A DNA stretch of 7,855 bases from CAYSPU01 sp964432995 (GTDB lineage: Bacteria; Verrucomicrobiota; Verrucomicrobiia; Limisphaerales; JAHDYP01), in the NCBI GenBank assembly GCA_964432995.1, contig CAYSPU010000269.1, positions 1 through 7,855 of the forward strand, read 5' to 3'. Below are positions 6,243 to 7,855 of the stretch, one piece after another. Positions within the stretch are counted from its first letter, which is position 1. Every line of letters starts with the position of its first letter. The translations under genes were made by a program, and so were the position numbers. The notes beneath the pieces were generated by a model. The model saw only the letters and a program-made list of their open reading frames with translations, did no database searches and was not told the origin of the DNA.

Positions 6243-7855
6243 TCATTCCCCCGAGCTCAGCAACGCCATCACCCTCCCCACCGCCTCTTCCGCCTTCACC
6301 GTCCACATCGCGCCCGCGCGCGGCTTGATCTCCACTTCGCCGCGCGCCAGCGATTTCTCGCCAATCGCCACTCGCAGCGGGAAGCCGACCAACTCCGAGT
6401 CCTTGAACTTCACCCCGGGACGCTCTTCGCGGTCGTCCAGAAACACATCCACGCCCCGCTCCCGGAGTTCGGCATAGAGGCGCTCGGCCAGCGCCATGAC
6501 GGGGCGATCGGGCGCCACCCCCAAAGGCGTGATGCACACCGTGTAGGGCGCCACCGCCACCGGCCAGATGATCCCTTGCTCGTCGTGCGACTGCTCGATC
6601 ACCGCCTGCAGCGTCCGCGTCACCCCAATCCCGTAGCAGCCCATCACCATCGGATGCTGCTGGCCCGCCTCGTCCAGGTAGAACGCGTGCAGCGCTTCGC
6701 TGTATTTGGTCCCCAACTGGAACACATGGCCGACTTCAATCGCCCGCTGCGCCCGGAGGGCCTGCCCGCAGCGCGCGCAGCGCTCTCCCGCCGTCACCCG
6801 ACGCAGATCGACCCAGCGCGTCACCTGGATGTCGCGTCCGATGTCGACGTGACGCAGGTGGTAACCGTCGCGGTTGGCGCCCGTGGTCATCCCGGTCGTC
6901 CCCTCCAAGCACAGATCGGCGAACACCGGAACGTCCCGAACCCCCACCGCCCCGAGACTCCCCGGATGCGCCCCCAGCACCGCCAGGATCTCCTCCGCCT
7001 CAGCCGGTCGAAACTGGGTTGTGCCCGCCACCCCGGCCAGCTTCGCCTCGTTCAACGTGTGGTCCCCCCGCAGCAAGAACACCATCGGCCGACTGCCCAC
7101 CACATAGACCAGGGTCTTGATCTGGCGCTCGGCGGGAATCCCGTAAGGCGGCCGGCACAAGTCCTCGATGGTGTGAACCCCCGGCGTCGCCAGAAGCTCG
7201 ACGGCGCCCGCCGCGTCGTCACTCCCCGGAGGATCCGGACGAGCGCTTTCGGCGCGGTCGGCGTTGGCGGCATACCCGCAGCCGTCGCAGCAGATCACCT
7301 CGTTTTCGCCCGATTCGGCCGGCACCATGAACTCGTGGGAGGCCTTGCCGCCCATGACGCCGGTGTCGGCCTCCACCGCCATCGCCTTCAGCCCGCACCG
7401 CGCGAAGACCCGCACATAGGCGTCATACATCCTCCGGTAACTCGCCCGCGCCGCCTCGTCCGTCGTGTCAAAGCTATACGCGTCCTTCATCACGAACTCC
7501 CGGGCGCGCATCAGTCCAAAGCGCGGGCGGAGTTCGTCGCGGAACTTCGTCTGGATCTGGTAGAAGACGCGCGGGAGCTGGCGGTAGGAGTTGAATTCGG
7601 ACGCCACCAGCGTGGTGATGACTTCTTCGTGTGTGGGTCCCAACAGCCACTCGCGATTGGCCCGGTCGCGCACCTTGAAGAGCACCTCGCTCGCGGTCTC
7701 GTAGCGGCCCGACTGCTGCCAGATCTCCGGGGGCTGCAAGGCGGGCATGAGCACCTCCCGCGCCCCTGCCTGCTCCATCTCCTCGCGAACGATCCGCTCG
7801 ATCTTGTGCAACACCCGGAGCCCCAGTGGCAGAAAAGTGTACAAACCCCCGCTCA
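6243..7855 (-). CDS. proS: Prolyl-tRNA synthetase, bacterial type, 5' partial
   Basis: Class II synthetase that charges tRNA-Pro in the cytoplasm. The frame is open to the window edge and reads LSGGLYTFLPLGLRVL. The TTG at 7842-7844 is therefore an internal Leu codon, and about 35-40 N-terminal residues lie outside (estimate from family length of about 570). Numbering from that Leu: GPTHEEV at 69-75, then motif 2 with FYQIQTKFRDELRPRFG and REFVMKDAYSF (94-125), then the EADTGVMGGKASHEFM segment. The inserted editing domain (about 215-365) hydrolyses mischarged Ala-tRNA and keeps LRGDHTLNEAK with the family's conserved lysine (Lys268). GHVFQLGTKYSEAL and motif 3 MGCYGIGVTR (401-410) follow, then the C-terminal anticodon-binding domain (DDREERPGVKFKD). 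CDGC (186-189) and CARC (356-359) frame the insertion domain. The stop is TGA (complement of 6243-6245). It is convergent with the TRAP gene. The sequence looks intact and ordinary. Confidence 0.97.
   Translation of the reverse strand, partial: SGGLYTFLPLGLRVLHKIERIVREEMEQAGAREVLMPALQPPEIWQQSGRYETASEVLFKVRDRANREWLLGPTHEEVITTLVASEFNSYRQLPRVFYQIQTKFRDELRPRFGLMRAREFVMKDAYSFDTTDEAARASYRRMYDAYVRVFARCGLKAMAVEADTGVMGGKASHEFMVPAESGENEVICCDGCGYAANADRAESARPDPPGSDDAAGAVELLATPGVHTIEDLCRPPYGIPAERQIKTLVYVVGSRPMVFLLRGDHTLNEAKLAGVAGTTQFRPAEAEEILAVLGAHPGSLGAVGVRDVPVFADLCLEGTTGMTTGANRDGYHLRHVDIGRDIQVTRWVDLRRVTAGERCARCGQALRAQRAIEVGHVFQLGTKYSEALHAFYLDEAGQQHPMVMGCYGIGVTRTLQAVIEQSHDEQGIIWPVAVAPYTVCITPLGVAPDRPVMALAERLYAELRERGVDVFLDDREERPGVKFKDSELVGFPLRVAIGEKSLARGEVEIKPRAGAMWTVKAEEAVGRVMALLSSGE

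Overview
The window is GC-rich (strong G/C preference at third codon positions) and looks like a contig piece from an uncultured or draft-genome bacterium. Two kinds of low-complexity DNA between the genes, a 7-nt GTTCGNN array and a 6-nt GCTCTT/GAGCAA array, resemble noncoding repeats that I associate from memory with Verrucomicrobiota (and to some extent Planctomycetota). That phylum assignment is an inference, not a measurement. Both ends of the window lie inside genes.

Layout: (1) 2-1367, + strand, methionyl-tRNA synthetase metG, 5'-truncated by the window edge and interrupted by a 10-N gap exactly at the catalytic KMSKS motif. (2) 1368-1490, a short intergenic stretch with nine GTTCGNN heptamers. 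A possible 34-codon leader ORF runs through the array and ends in a GTGA overlap with the next gene. (3) 1491-3983, + strand, a 12-helix RND/MMPL-type predicted exporter. (4) 3973-5847, + strand, a fused small+large TRAP transporter permease (DctQ-DctM), overlapping the exporter by 11 nt. (5) 5848-6242, a 395-nt convergent intergenic region made of dyads and repeats, including a 26-bp hairpin built from oppositely oriented hexanucleotide arrays. (6) 6243-7855, - strand, prolyl-tRNA synthetase proS, 5'-truncated by the window edge.

The two synthetases are housekeeping genes. The accessory content is the exporter/TRAP pair. The 11-nt overlap and the lack of a visible ribosome binding site for either start suggest the two are translated as a coupled unit. 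No TRAP substrate-binding protein (DctP) is present in the window, so the permease either uses a protein encoded elsewhere or belongs to an unusual arrangement. The DctM half carries signature motifs that differ from the textbook C4-dicarboxylate/sialic acid type. Together with the MMPL partner, this points to a hydrophobic or lipid-like substrate rather than a small dicarboxylate. That is a hypothesis.

The most notable candidates are the heptamer-array leader that could make exporter expression depend on repeat number, and the MMPL-DctQM pairing itself. No CRISPR array, tRNA, rRNA or insertion sequence was seen.
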